From LMUY01 sp965198895 (GTDB lineage: Bacteria; Pseudomonadota; Alphaproteobacteria; Acetobacterales; Acetobacteraceae), in the NCBI GenBank assembly GCA_965198895.1, contig OZ240676.1:4836001-4900000 (forward strand): DNA of 64,000 bases, read 5' to 3'. Below the pieces are notes generated by a model. The model had not been told where the DNA came from and did no database searches. It saw nothing but the letters and a program-made list of their open reading frames with translations. A program made the translations under genes and the position numbers. Shown here piece by piece: positions 33,801 through 42,364 of the stretch (position 1 is the first letter of the stretch; each line of letters opens with the position of its first letter).

Positions 33801-33876
33801 TGTAGGGTGGCTGCAGCCAGCAGTCGTAACAAACCAACGGGCGGCAGCAAGACGGTGGGCTGCAGCCCACCCTACG
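33801..33876. repeat. GTAGGGTGGG intergenic repeat, family C copy 1
   Basis: TGTAGGGTGGCTGCAGCCA at the left and its near-inverse TGGGCTGCAGCCCACCCTAC at the right enclose about 33 bases, giving a long hairpin of about 76 bases. It lies between the crotonase pair and the GST gene. A relative occurs after a small unknown gene near 44.75 kb. Confidence 0.65.
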
Positions 33877-33935
33877 TTCGAAGCAGTTCTACGGACCTGT
33901 TGTCATCGCCACAGCCTAAGCCAAAAGGAAACGCC

Positions 33936-34628
33936 ATGATCAAGTTCTACTACAGCCTGGCCCCCAACCCCATGAAGGTGGCGCTATTCTTGGAGGAAGC
34001 CGGGCTGGACTACGAAGCCATTCCCGTCGACACCCGCAAGGGCGACCAGCACACCCCCGAGTTCAGCAAGCTCAATCCCAACAACAAGGTGCCGGTGATC
34101 GTCGACGGCGACGCCACGGTATTCGATAGCAACGCCATCCTGATGTATCTCGGCCAGAAGACAGGCCAGTTCATGCCCGGCGACAGCCTCAAGGAACAAG
34201 GCGAGCTGCTCTCGTGGATGATGTTCGTGGCGTCCGGCGTCGGTCCGTATTCCGGCCAGTCGGTCCACATGCGCCACGCCGCGCCCGAGCCGAAGGACTA
34301 CGCCGTCAAACGCTATCTGTTCGAGGCGAAGCGTCATTACGGCATCATCGATGCCCGTCTCGGCGAGCGTGAATGGATGCTGGGCGACGAATACACCATC
34401 GTCGACATGGCGCTGTGGGGTTGGAGCCGCATGGTGCCTTACGTGATCGGCGCGTCGCCCAAGGACGACTCGGTCTGGGCGCAGTTCCCGAATTTGAAGC
34501 GCTTCATGGACGCCGTGAGTGCCCGGCCCGCCGCGGCCCGCGCCGAAGCGATCAAGGAGCGCCATGCGTTCAAGGCCGAGATGGACGATGAAGCCAAGCG
34601 TCACATGTTCCGCCATATCGCTGCCTGA
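33936..34628 (+). CDS. Glutathione S-transferase family protein (YfcG/Ure2-like)
   Basis: 230 residues. The thioredoxin-like N-terminal domain has SLAPNPMKVALFLEEAGLDY, NPNNKVPVIVD and the Glu/Asp-Ser step of the glutathione site in TVFDSNAILMYLG; the helical C-terminal domain has YTIVDMALWGWSRM with the N-capping Asp. Resembles the nu-class/YfcG group that acts on disulfides or peroxides. AAAAGGA precedes the ATG by six bases; the frame is open upstream through a repeat, so that part is discounted. It stands alone. Confidence 0.88.
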   Translation: MIKFYYSLAPNPMKVALFLEEAGLDYEAIPVDTRKGDQHTPEFSKLNPNNKVPVIVDGDATVFDSNAILMYLGQKTGQFMPGDSLKEQGELLSWMMFVASGVGPYSGQSVHMRHAAPEPKDYAVKRYLFEAKRHYGIIDARLGEREWMLGDEYTIVDMALWGWSRMVPYVIGASPKDDSVWAQFPNLKRFMDAVSARPAAARAEAIKERHAFKAEMDDEAKRHMFRHIAA

Positions 34629-34686
34629 AGGAACTTGCTTCGTATCAACATTGTTGCTACATGATGCTGATGAGGAGGAGGTTGTC

Positions 34687-34929
34687 GTGCAGGTTAGGGT
34701 AAAGAAGTGGGGCAATAGCGCCTCCATCCGCATACCCGGCGCATTGATGGCTGCAGCTCATCTGCAGCTCGATCAAGCGGTGGATTTGCGGGAGGAGGAC
34801 GGCCGGCTGGTCATCGAGCCAATCCGGCCAGCGCCCTATGACTTGGCCGGCCTGCTCGCCGGCGTCACCGACGAGAACCTGCATGACGCGGCCGACATGG
34901 GGCCGCCGATCGGTGCCGAGATCTGGTGA
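34687..34929 (+). CDS. mazE: MazE-type antitoxin
   Basis: 80-residue AbrB/SpoVT-fold antitoxin. The DNA-binding N-terminus reads VQVRVKKWGNSASIRIPGAL and the toxin-binding C-terminus LLAGVTDENLHDAADMGPPI ending in EIW, as in E. coli MazE. The GTG start is placed five bases after GAGGAGGAGG; no in-frame ATG suits. It neutralises the MazF encoded immediately downstream and is expected to repress the operon. Confidence 0.88.
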   Translation: MQVRVKKWGNSASIRIPGALMAAAHLQLDQAVDLREEDGRLVIEPIRPAPYDLAGLLAGVTDENLHDAADMGPPIGAEIW

Positions 34930-35258
34930 GCCGGCCTTACGTTCCCGATGCCGGGGACGTGGTTTGGCTGCAGTTCGATCCCCAAGCTGGCCACGAGCAA
35001 GCGGGCCATCGCCCTGCCGTCGTGGTCAGCCCGGCGGCTTATAACGGGCGCACCGGCCTGATGCTGTGCTGCCCGGCCACGACCCGCGTCAAGGGGTACC
35101 CGTTCGAGGTCGCCATCGGTGGACAACCGCCCAGTGTCGCCCTGGCCGACCAGGTGAAAAGCTTGGACTGGCGCGCGCGCAACGCCGTCCGCAAAGGCCG
35201 CGTCAGCGCCAGTGAACTCGCCGAGCTCCGCGCGAAGTTGACCGCGCTGATCGGATAA
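34926..35258 (+). CDS. mazF: MazF-type endoribonuclease toxin
   Basis: 110-residue mRNA interferase, usually cleaving single-stranded RNA at short sequences. The conserved core is seen: YVPDAGDVVWLQFDPQAG, HRPAVVVSP, CCPATTRVKGYPFEV and ALADQVKSLDWRAR, close to the E. coli protein along its whole length. The GTG start overlaps the antitoxin stop (GTGA), the normal order for this pair. All core residues appear intact, so the toxin is probably functional. Confidence 0.9.
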   Translation: MSRPYVPDAGDVVWLQFDPQAGHEQAGHRPAVVVSPAAYNGRTGLMLCCPATTRVKGYPFEVAIGGQPPSVALADQVKSLDWRARNAVRKGRVSASELAELRAKLTALIG

Positions 35259-35314
35259 TGACACTAGAACCGCGGATCGGCGCCAAAAGCCGGCTGCTTG
35301 GGAAGGATCCGAGA

Positions 35315-36583
35315 ATGAGCGTGACCGGCAGCGTGGCCTCCGGAAGCCGTACCCGAACGTCTCCGGCGCTGGCGTTCTGGTCCAGTTGGGCCGGGTGGAT
35401 GCTCGACGGGTTCGACTCTGCCATCTACCAGTTCGTGCTGGTCTCCGCCCTCATCGAGTTGCTGCCGCTCTCGGGGCTCGAGGCGAGCCGGGGCAACGTG
35501 GCGTTCTACGGCGGGCTGCTGTTCTCCATCTTCATGCTGGGCTGGGCCGCGTCGATGTTCTGGGGCTGGCTCGCCGACCGGATCGGGCGCGTGAAAGTCA
35601 TGTGCATGACGATCCTGTTCTACTCGCTGTTCACCGCCCTCTGCGGCTTCAGTTGGGGGCTCGTCAGCTTCGGTATCTTCCGCTTCCTGTCGGGCTTCGG
35701 CATTGGCGGCGAGTGGGCGGCCGGCACGCCGCTGCTGCACGAATCGGTGCCGGAAACCATGCGCGTCCGCCTCGCCGGCTGGCTGCACACGGCAACGCCG
35801 ACCGGCATCATGCTGGCCTCCATCGTGGCCCTGGTGGGGCTGCCGACGCTCGGCTGGCGCGGGATGTTCTTCGTCGGCCTTGGCCCGGCGCTGCTGGCCT
35901 TCGTGCTGCGCCGCTATCTGGCCGAGCCCGTGCGCCACGGCACCGAACGCGCCAGCGGATTGTTCGCGCGGGGCCAGGCGCACATCACCTGGGCGGCCGC
36001 ACTGATGATGTCGTGCGCGATCTTCGGCCTTTGGTCGTCGACGTTCTGGGTGCCCACCGTCGTCATCACCAAGATGACGTCGCAGGGTTCGCCGCTGGCC
36101 GCGGCGCAGCACATGGCGGCCTGGAGCGGGGTGCTGGTGAACATCGGCACGCTCGCCGGCTGCCTGAGCATGCCATTCGTGACGGTCTGGATCGGCGGGC
36201 GGAAGCGTACCGCGCTGGTGTTCTTCGCCGGTTCGCTGCTGGTGAACCTGGTGGCGTATCTTTGGGTGGTGCCGCGCGCCACCGAGGTCACCGCGTTCTT
36301 CGCCGTGCTGCCGCTGCTGGGCTTCTTCACCAACGGCATCTTCTCGCTCTTCACCATCTGGCTGCCGGAGCTGTTCCCGGGCGTGCTGCGCGGCTTCGGC
36401 AGCGGCTTCGCCTTCTCGTTCGGGCGGCTGCTGGGGGCGACCGGCCCGACGGTGGTCGGCACGCTGGCCGCCATCCTCGGCAGCTTCCCCTTGGCGATCG
36501 CGTGCGTGTCGGTGATCTACCTGCTGGCGCTGCCTTGTGTGGCACTCGCCCCCGAGACGGCGCACCGTCCGCTCCAAGCTTAG
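35315..36583 (+). CDS. MFS transporter (metabolite:H+ symporter type)
   Basis: 422-residue inner-membrane transporter with about 12 helices. The first helix region reads WSSWAGWMLDGFDSAIYQFV, like sialate/aromatic-acid/lactate:H+ symporters; the loop 2-3 signature is GWLADRIGRVKVM and the helix-4/5 region FRFLSGFGIGGEWAAGTPLL. The substrate is unknown, probably an organic anion. I prefer the ATG after AAGGA; an earlier ATG overlapping the mazF stop (TAATG) adds 19 residues. The next gene converges on it. Confidence 0.87.
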   Translation: MSVTGSVASGSRTRTSPALAFWSSWAGWMLDGFDSAIYQFVLVSALIELLPLSGLEASRGNVAFYGGLLFSIFMLGWAASMFWGWLADRIGRVKVMCMTILFYSLFTALCGFSWGLVSFGIFRFLSGFGIGGEWAAGTPLLHESVPETMRVRLAGWLHTATPTGIMLASIVALVGLPTLGWRGMFFVGLGPALLAFVLRRYLAEPVRHGTERASGLFARGQAHITWAAALMMSCAIFGLWSSTFWVPTVVITKMTSQGSPLAAAQHMAAWSGVLVNIGTLAGCLSMPFVTVWIGGRKRTALVFFAGSLLVNLVAYLWVVPRATEVTAFFAVLPLLGFFTNGIFSLFTIWLPELFPGVLRGFGSGFAFSFGRLLGATGPTVVGTLAAILGSFPLAIACVSVIYLLALPCVALAPETAHRPLQA

Positions 36584-36591
36584 CGAATGAT

Positions 36592-37934
36592 CTAAGTATC
36601 GAGAAGGTTTTCCCTAAGTGTCTGGTAGCGATACTCCGTCCGGAACCGCCCGCGCCGCTGCAACTCGGGCACCAGGAGGTCCACGATCGCCTCGAGATCG
36701 CTCGGCAGCGTCACGATGTGGCCGAACATGAACCCGCCTCGGCTTCCGGTCGCCTCGAACGACTCCTCCAGCAAATCGGCGAGTTGCAGCGGCGTGCCCG
36801 CAATCGTGGTGTCGTAGCTCGTGGCTTCGCGCACCCCGTGCTCGAAGAACTCGGCCCGGCTGATCTCCATGTCCGCCCCCAACTTCGACGACAGATGGTG
36901 CACGAAACCGACCGGCGAGGCGTTGGCCGCCACGATCTCGGCTTGTAACGCCCCAAGGGTGAAGCGCTCCGGCAGCGTCGAGAAATCGTAGCCCGCGTTA
37001 TACGACAGATACACGCGACAGCCTCCGCCGGCACCGATGTCAGCAGCAGGTCCTTCTGCGCCTGCGCCTCCTGCTCGGTCTCGCGCACCACGATCGGGGT
37101 TTGCCACAGGATGCCGACCGACGCCGGGTCACGGCCGAGTTCGGTCAACGCCCGATCGAGCGCGCGGCGCTGTTTCACCTGGGCGGCGAGCGCCATGTCG
37201 GCGCCGAACACATGGTCCGCCACATAGGCCGACGCACGAATCCCACGGGGCGAACCGCCCGCCTGGATCAGCACCGGGCGGCCCTGGGGCGACGGCGGCG
37301 TGTTCAGCGGCCCCTCCACGTTGAAGAAGCGGCCATGGTGACTCATAGGGTGCACCTTCGCCGGGTCGCCGACGCGGCCGGTGGCGTGGTCCCACAGCAT
37401 CGCGTCCGCCTCGGTCGCGTCCCACAGTTTGCGGCACACGTCGACGAACTCTTCCATCCGGTCGTAGCGCGCGCCGTGCTCCATCAATTCGTCGAAGCCG
37501 AAATTCGCCGCGTCCGAACGGCGCGTGGACGTGACGAGGTTCATCGCGATGCGGCCCCCGGTCACATGGTCCAGCGAGTTCATCAGCCGGGCGGTGTAGT
37601 AGGGATGCATGAAGGTGGAGGAGTAGGTCAGGCCATAGCCGACATGCTTCGTGACCCGGGACATGGCGACCATGATCGGGTTCAAATCCTGCCGCGGCCA
37701 GTTGATGCCCCATTCGACGGCGCCATCCCGTGAACCGCGCCAGGTGTCGGGCACGCCGGTGCCGTCGCCGGAGAAGATCATGTCCAGCAGGCCGCGCTCG
37801 GCAAGCCGGGCGACGTCCTCGTACATCTCCACGTCGGGGAAGGTTCGGCCGGGCCAGCCACCCGGCAAGCGCCACCGGCCGCCCATGTGGCTGTAGGAGA
37901 AATCGAACCCCAGATGCATCTTCGGCTTGGCCAT
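36592..37934 (-). pseudogene. Frameshifted LLM-class FMN monooxygenase (NtaA/SnaA/DszA type)
   Basis: Two overlapping frames together make a normal ~445-residue flavin-dependent monooxygenase. The first frame covers the N-terminal three quarters (HLGFDFSYSHMGGRW, IMVAMSRVTKHVGYGLTYSS, RIAMNLVTSTRRSDAANFG, PVLIQAGGSPRG) up to DLLLTSVPAEA. Homology-like sequence then continues in the other frame as CRVYLSYNAGYDFSTLPERF to the stop. The switch is near 37,015-37,025 in a G/C-rich run and corresponds to one missing base. A sequencing error, a true pseudogene or recoding are all possible. It is divergent from the aminotransferase gene. Confidence 0.75.
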
Positions 37935-38005
37935 GCCCAGGTGGGAGGCAAAAACGGTGCCATGCTCCGTTGCCCTCGGCCCGGCTCATGGCTAGCGTGC
38001 CGGAC

Positions 38006-38923
38006 ATGGAACAATCCGCTTTCAATGCAGGTGCCGCTTACATTCGGGGCGAATACGTGCCGATCTCGGAAGCGCGCATCCCCGTGACCGATTGGGGGTT
38101 CACCCGGTCGGACGCGGTCTACGACGTGGTGCACGTCTTCGGCGGCGGCTTTTTTCGCCTGCGGGACCACCTCGACCGGTTTGCGCGTTCGATGCAGGCG
38201 CGCCGGCTGGACCCGCCGGAAGGGCCGGCGGAGATGGAGGCAGCGCTGCACCGATGCGTCGCGCTGACCGGGCTGGCCGACGCCTACGTCGCGATGGTGG
38301 CGCTGCGGGGTCAACCGCGTGTCGCCGGATCCCGCCGCCCGGCCGATTGTGCGAACCATTTCGTGGCCTACGCGCTGCCCTGGATCGATGTGATCCCCAA
38401 GGATGTGCAGGAGCGCGGCGCGCATCTGTGGATCGCCAGCGTGCCGCGCGTGCCGGATGCCAGCGTCGACCCGACGGTGAAGAACTACCAGTGGAACGAC
38501 CTGACGACGGGGCTGATGGAGGCGCATGACAACGGCTTCGACACTACGGTCCTGTGCGACGCCCAAGGCTTCGTGACCGAGGGGCCCGGCTTCAACATCT
38601 TCATCGTGCGCGACGGGGCCGTGCTGACGCCGGACCGCGGCAGCCTGCAGGGTATTACCCGCCGCTCGGTACTCGAATTGTGCGAGCAAGCGGGTATCGC
38701 CGCCGCCATCGCGCCGATCACCCGGGCGGAACTGGAGGACGCCGACGAGGTATTCGCCGCGACCACGGCCGGCGGGGTGATGCCGGTGTCGCGCGTGGGC
38801 GGGCGCATCCTGGGCAACGACCGGCCCGGCCCCGTTTCGTTGCGGCTGAAGCGTGCGTATTGGCAGGCCCACGCAGATGGCTGGCACCGGACGCCGGTGC
38901 GCGAGTTCGAAACGCAGGTCTGA
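38006..38923 (+). CDS. Class IV aminotransferase (BCAT/D-amino-acid transaminase-like)
   Basis: 305-residue PLP fold-type IV enzyme. Features are AAYIRGEYVPISEARIPVTD, GFTRSDAVYDVVHV, the catalytic K159 in PTVKNYQWND, GFVTEGPGFNIFIV and QGITRRSVLELC. It transfers amino groups to a 2-keto acid; the branched-chain, D-alanine and (R)-amine types cannot be told apart by eye. ATG eighteen bases upstream (MASVPD) is an alternative start. About 70 bases separate it from the divergent monooxygenase. Confidence 0.85.
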   Translation: MEQSAFNAGAAYIRGEYVPISEARIPVTDWGFTRSDAVYDVVHVFGGGFFRLRDHLDRFARSMQARRLDPPEGPAEMEAALHRCVALTGLADAYVAMVALRGQPRVAGSRRPADCANHFVAYALPWIDVIPKDVQERGAHLWIASVPRVPDASVDPTVKNYQWNDLTTGLMEAHDNGFDTTVLCDAQGFVTEGPGFNIFIVRDGAVLTPDRGSLQGITRRSVLELCEQAGIAAAIAPITRAELEDADEVFAATTAGGVMPVSRVGGRILGNDRPGPVSLRLKRAYWQAHADGWHRTPVREFETQV

Positions 38924-39181
38924 CTCTTTAAGTATAATCTGTGGAGGTGGAGCCGCTAATGTTGGCCGGCTTGTGGTCGTTGCTTGGCCGCCTGAAGCGC
39001 CTGCAAGCGCCTGACATCCATCCGCAAGCCGCGGATGCGGGGTTGTCGAAAACCTTTACATTTCTTCCAACATTCAGACGTATCGATCACGTAACATACT
39101 GAATGAATACAGCAATTTTCGTTGGCATTTAATTTGCGTTGTCATGTCGCAGGTGGAACTCCTTCCCAGAGGACAAGGGCC

Positions 39182-39964
39182 ATGGCAAACAGACTAAACG
39201 TGCTTGCGGCTTCACTTGGGGTCATTGGTCTCGCCGTCCAGGCGGCTCACGCCGATCCTGTGGTTGTGTCCCGCGACACGACATCCATACTCAACACAGG
39301 ATCATCGTCGTTCGGTGGGGCCACCGACCAATACGACAATACGATCAACCTGAATACGTCTTCCGGCACTTACAACGCGACTCTCTCGATTGACACGTTG
39401 GCGACCGGCATCGCCGTTGCGGGGTTCGGCGGCACGACAGTCACTCCGACCTCGATACCGAGCGGGACGACATCGGCTCCGCTCACCGCCAGCTCACCGG
39501 GTGGCGCGGGACAGGGCTTCACGTACGACTATCAAACGACCGCCGGGACGGCGCCGGGAAATGGCCAAAGCCAGTTCTCGACGGGCATTTCCGGAGGCCA
39601 CTACACGCTCACGTTCGATGATGGCGGAACGGGTTTCGTCGTCAACGGCGACACCTTCACTTCGAGCGTTGAACTCACTGGCAATTGGTCGAGCCCGGCT
39701 TCGCATTCGGCAGTCACATATGCCGGCGGGTACACATTGACCCAGGATTTCGTCTACAGCGGCGGCGACACATTCGTGACGGTTCAGACGACAAATTACG
39801 ACGGCGTTGACCCCAGCATCGACTTCACGCTGATCGGCGCAAGTGTGCCGGTGCCGGAACCCCCCTCCATAGCACTGCTGGGTGTGGGCCTCGCCGGGCT
39901 AGGCCTGGGGCTGCGTCGCAATCTGCGGGGCAGTCCTCCTCGTATCCCAGCATTCAACGGTTAG
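39182..39964 (+). CDS. PEP-CTERM sorting domain protein
   Basis: 260-residue secreted protein. A signal peptide (about 1-24, ending AAHA) is followed by a Ser/Thr/Gly-rich beta-type body without cysteine and a C-terminal tripartite sorting signal: VPVPEPPS (PEP at 225-227), a hydrophobic helix (ALLGVGLAGLGLGL) and basic RR. Such proteins are cut by an exosortase and linked to surface-polysaccharide production. No exosortase is in this window. Third-position GC is lower than in neighbours, as is common for such exported proteins. The ATG after GGACAAGGG is chosen; the 258-base leader is AT-rich in its last 100 bases. Confidence 0.85.
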   Translation: MANRLNVLAASLGVIGLAVQAAHADPVVVSRDTTSILNTGSSSFGGATDQYDNTINLNTSSGTYNATLSIDTLATGIAVAGFGGTTVTPTSIPSGTTSAPLTASSPGGAGQGFTYDYQTTAGTAPGNGQSQFSTGISGGHYTLTFDDGGTGFVVNGDTFTSSVELTGNWSSPASHSAVTYAGGYTLTQDFVYSGGDTFVTVQTTNYDGVDPSIDFTLIGASVPVPEPPSIALLGVGLAGLGLGLRRNLRGSPPRIPAFNG

Positions 39965-40118
39965 AAGCTATGGCTATAAGCGACTTCTAGCGCCCTGACA
40001 CAGTAAGGTGGTTTAGCGTGAGTCAGAGTATCAGCGTGATTTGGTGGGCTGATACAGCCGACGGGCCAAGGCGCCTGTCAGCATCCAACCAATAGTAGCA
40101 ACCGTCAGCTTTTAACCA

Positions 40119-40601
40119 CTAGCCCGGCTCGCCCACACAGGCCGCGCACAAGCCGTCCGCCTCCACCACCGATCGGTGGATCCGGAACCCAGTCGTCGAC
40201 GCGGCCTGCTGCAGCGAGTGGCCGATCGAGTGGTCATTCAGCTCCGCCACCCGGCCGCAGCCGGTGCAGATCAGGAACTGGGCATTATGCGCTTCGTCGT
40301 GCCCGTGTTCGTCCATGCCGTGCACGCAGCCGACGAAGGCGGAAAGGCGCTCCACCTTGTGGATCAATCCCTGGTCCAACAGGAACTCCAACGCGCGGTA
40401 GACCGTCGGCGGGGCGGCGCCTTTGTGATCGGGGCGCAACCGCTCGAGCATGTCGTAGGCGCCGGCGGGCCGCTCGCTGTCCAGCACCAGGCCGAGCACG
40501 TGGCGGCGGAGTTCGGTCAGGCGAACGCCACGGGCCGTGCAGAGCGCTTCGGCCTGGGACAGCAGGGCCGACGTGCGGCGGGAAAATTGGGCTGGCTTCA
40601 A
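40119..40601 (-). CDS. zur: Fur-family zinc uptake regulator Zur
   Basis: 160-residue metal-dependent repressor. The winged helix (about 18-90) includes RLTELRRHVLGLVLDSERPA and PPTVYRALEFLLDQGLIHK; the metal-binding part has FVGCVHG, the His-rich MDEHGHDEAH, and two Cys pairs CTGC and CAAC for the structural zinc. Divergence from znuACB and the palindrome between them identify it as Zur rather than Fur. It should repress zinc import when zinc is plentiful and probably also controls its own gene. Confidence 0.9.
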   Translation of the reverse strand: MKPAQFSRRTSALLSQAEALCTARGVRLTELRRHVLGLVLDSERPAGAYDMLERLRPDHKGAAPPTVYRALEFLLDQGLIHKVERLSAFVGCVHGMDEHGHDEAHNAQFLICTGCGRVAELNDHSIGHSLQQAASTTGFRIHRSVVEADGLCAACVGEPG

Positions 40602-40701
40602 GCGACACTCCGATCAGGGCCGATCCTACAACCATCGCTCCCTCGGTGACAGAATCCGCCGCCCGCACGGGGACGGGGGAGATGGGGTTGCCAGGCGTTT
40701 C

Positions 40702-40714
40702 GTTATAACATAAC
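40702..40714. promoter_or_regulatory. Zur-box-like operator
   Basis: GTTATAACATAAC has the symmetric arms GTTAT-N3-ATAAC, the core of known Zur boxes (GTTATA..TATAAC type). It is the only strongly AT-rich palindrome in the 144 bases between zur and znuA and lies about 30 bases before the znuA start, where bound Zur would block transcription of both genes. Confidence 0.75.
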
Positions 40715-40745
40715 ACGACGGCCGCACTGCGTCGTGGAGAAAATC

Positions 40746-41609
40746 GTGATCAAGGCTGGACTGATTTTGGCGGCTGTCCTGGCGGTCTGCCGGCCCGCCA
40801 TCGCGCAGCCGCTTAGCCTCGTCGCCGCCGAAAATTTCTATGGCGACGTAGCGCAGCAGATCGCCGGGCCGGGCTGGACCGTGACCAGCATCCTGAACAA
40901 CCCGGACGAAGACCCGCACTTGTTCGAGGCCAGTCCGTCGGTCGCCCGGGCGCTGTCCAGTGCCGATATCGTCGTCTCGAACGGCGTCGGCTACGATCCC
41001 TGGATGGCCAAGCTGATGGGTGCATCGCCGCGGCCGGCTCGCCAATCGATCGTGGTCGCCGAACTGCTGCACCGCGCACCGGGCAGCAACCCGCATCTCT
41101 GGTACGACCCGGCCTGCATGCCCGCCTATGCCCAAGCCCTGACGGACGATTTGAACCGGCGGGACCCGGCGCACAAGGCGGAGTACGACGCCCGGCTCGC
41201 CGCGTTCCTCACGAGCTTGCAGCCGTTGCAGGCGAAGATCACGGCGCTGGCCGCAAAGGCCCACGGCGTGCCGGTCACGGCCACGGAGCCGGTGTTCGGT
41301 CTCATGGCGCATGCGCTGGGCCTGGCCATGCGCAACGAACGCTTCCAGCTCGCCGTCATGAACGACACCGAACCCTCCGCCTCCGACGTCGCTGCCATGG
41401 AGACGGACCTGAAGCAGCACCGGGTGCGCGTGCTGTTCTACAACAGCCAGGCCACCGACAGCGCGGCCAAGCGGCTGCTGCAGATCGCGCAAACCGCCCA
41501 CATTCCCGTCGTCGGCGTCACCGAGACCGAGCCGGCGGGGCAGAGCTACACCGGCTGGATGATATCGCAGCTTGACGCACTGGAGCACGCCCTCGACACC
41601 AGGCTGTGA
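40746..41609 (+). CDS. znuA: Zinc ABC transporter substrate-binding protein
   Basis: 287-residue periplasmic metal receptor (cluster A-I). A signal peptide (VIKAGLILAAVLAVCRPAIA) leads to NFYGDVAQQIAG, DPHLFEASPS and NPHLWYDPACMPAYAQ with the metal-ligand histidines. The long His-rich loop of many ZnuA proteins is absent. GGAG lies six bases before the chosen GTG; another GTG four codons earlier is possible. First gene of znuACB, with its stop overlapping znuC. Confidence 0.88.
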   Translation: MIKAGLILAAVLAVCRPAIAQPLSLVAAENFYGDVAQQIAGPGWTVTSILNNPDEDPHLFEASPSVARALSSADIVVSNGVGYDPWMAKLMGASPRPARQSIVVAELLHRAPGSNPHLWYDPACMPAYAQALTDDLNRRDPAHKAEYDARLAAFLTSLQPLQAKITALAAKAHGVPVTATEPVFGLMAHALGLAMRNERFQLAVMNDTEPSASDVAAMETDLKQHRVRVLFYNSQATDSAAKRLLQIAQTAHIPVVGVTETEPAGQSYTGWMISQLDALEHALDTRL

Positions 41610-42364
41610 CCGCGCTGCAATTCGACACCGTCCGGCTCCAGCTCGGCGACCGAACCGTCCTGCGCGACGTCAGCTTTGCCATCGAACCGGGAGAGTTCGT
41701 GGGGCTGCTCGGCCCGAACGGGGCGGGCAAGACCACGCTGATGCGCGCCGTGCTCGGGCTGGTGCCTCCGGTAGCCGGCCGCATCACCGTGGGTGGGCAG
41801 CTAGCCCGGCGGGGCGACCCGGCGATCGGCTACATGCCGCAGATCCGCACCACGCCCACCCAGCGGCTGAGCGGCTTCGACTTCATCGCGTCGGCCTGTG
41901 GCGGCGCGCGGTGGGGCGTACCCCGCACCGGCCCAGCCGACCGGGTGGAGATCGCGCGCGTGCTGGCCTTGGTGCAGGCAGACGCGCTGGCAAAGCGCCC
42001 GATCGTGGATCTGTCCGGGGGCGAGCGCCAGCGGCTGCTGCTGGCCCAGGCGCTGCTCGGCCGCCCCGCGTTGCTCCTGCTGGACGAGCCGCTGATGAGC
42101 CTGGACCCGCGCCACCAGAGCGGCGTCGTCGCCCTGGTCCGCCGCCTGCAGCGCGACCTGGGCGTCACCGTGCTGTTCAGTGCGCACGAGCTGAACCCGC
42201 TGCTCGGCGCGATGGACCGGGTGCTGTATCTCGGCAGCGGCCAGGCGGCGCTCGGCACAGTGGCGGAGGTGATCACCGGGCCCGTGCTGACCCGGCTGTA
42301 TGGCGCGCCGATCGACGTCGTGCACGCCGGCAACCGGGTGTTCGTGACGGCCGCCGATGCTTGA
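41606..42364 (+). CDS. znuC: Zinc ABC transporter ATP-binding protein
   Basis: 252-residue ATPase energising zinc uptake. Walker A GPNGAGKTTLMRAVLG, signature LSGGERQRLLLAQALLG and Walker B LLLLDEPLMSLD are intact. The GTG start overlaps the znuA stop (GTGA) and the end overlaps znuB by eight bases, so the three proteins are translated as a unit under the Zur operator. Confidence 0.9.
   Translation: MTALQFDTVRLQLGDRTVLRDVSFAIEPGEFVGLLGPNGAGKTTLMRAVLGLVPPVAGRITVGGQLARRGDPAIGYMPQIRTTPTQRLSGFDFIASACGGARWGVPRTGPADRVEIARVLALVQADALAKRPIVDLSGGERQRLLLAQALLGRPALLLLDEPLMSLDPRHQSGVVALVRRLQRDLGVTVLFSAHELNPLLGAMDRVLYLGSGQAALGTVAEVITGPVLTRLYGAPIDVVHAGNRVFVTAADA

Noticed and set aside
35264..36577. 437-codon open frame opposite the MFS transporter gene
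   Set aside because: Composition is dominated by His, Arg, Gln and Ala with no hydrophobic or catalytic pattern; the forward frame has clear MFS motifs.
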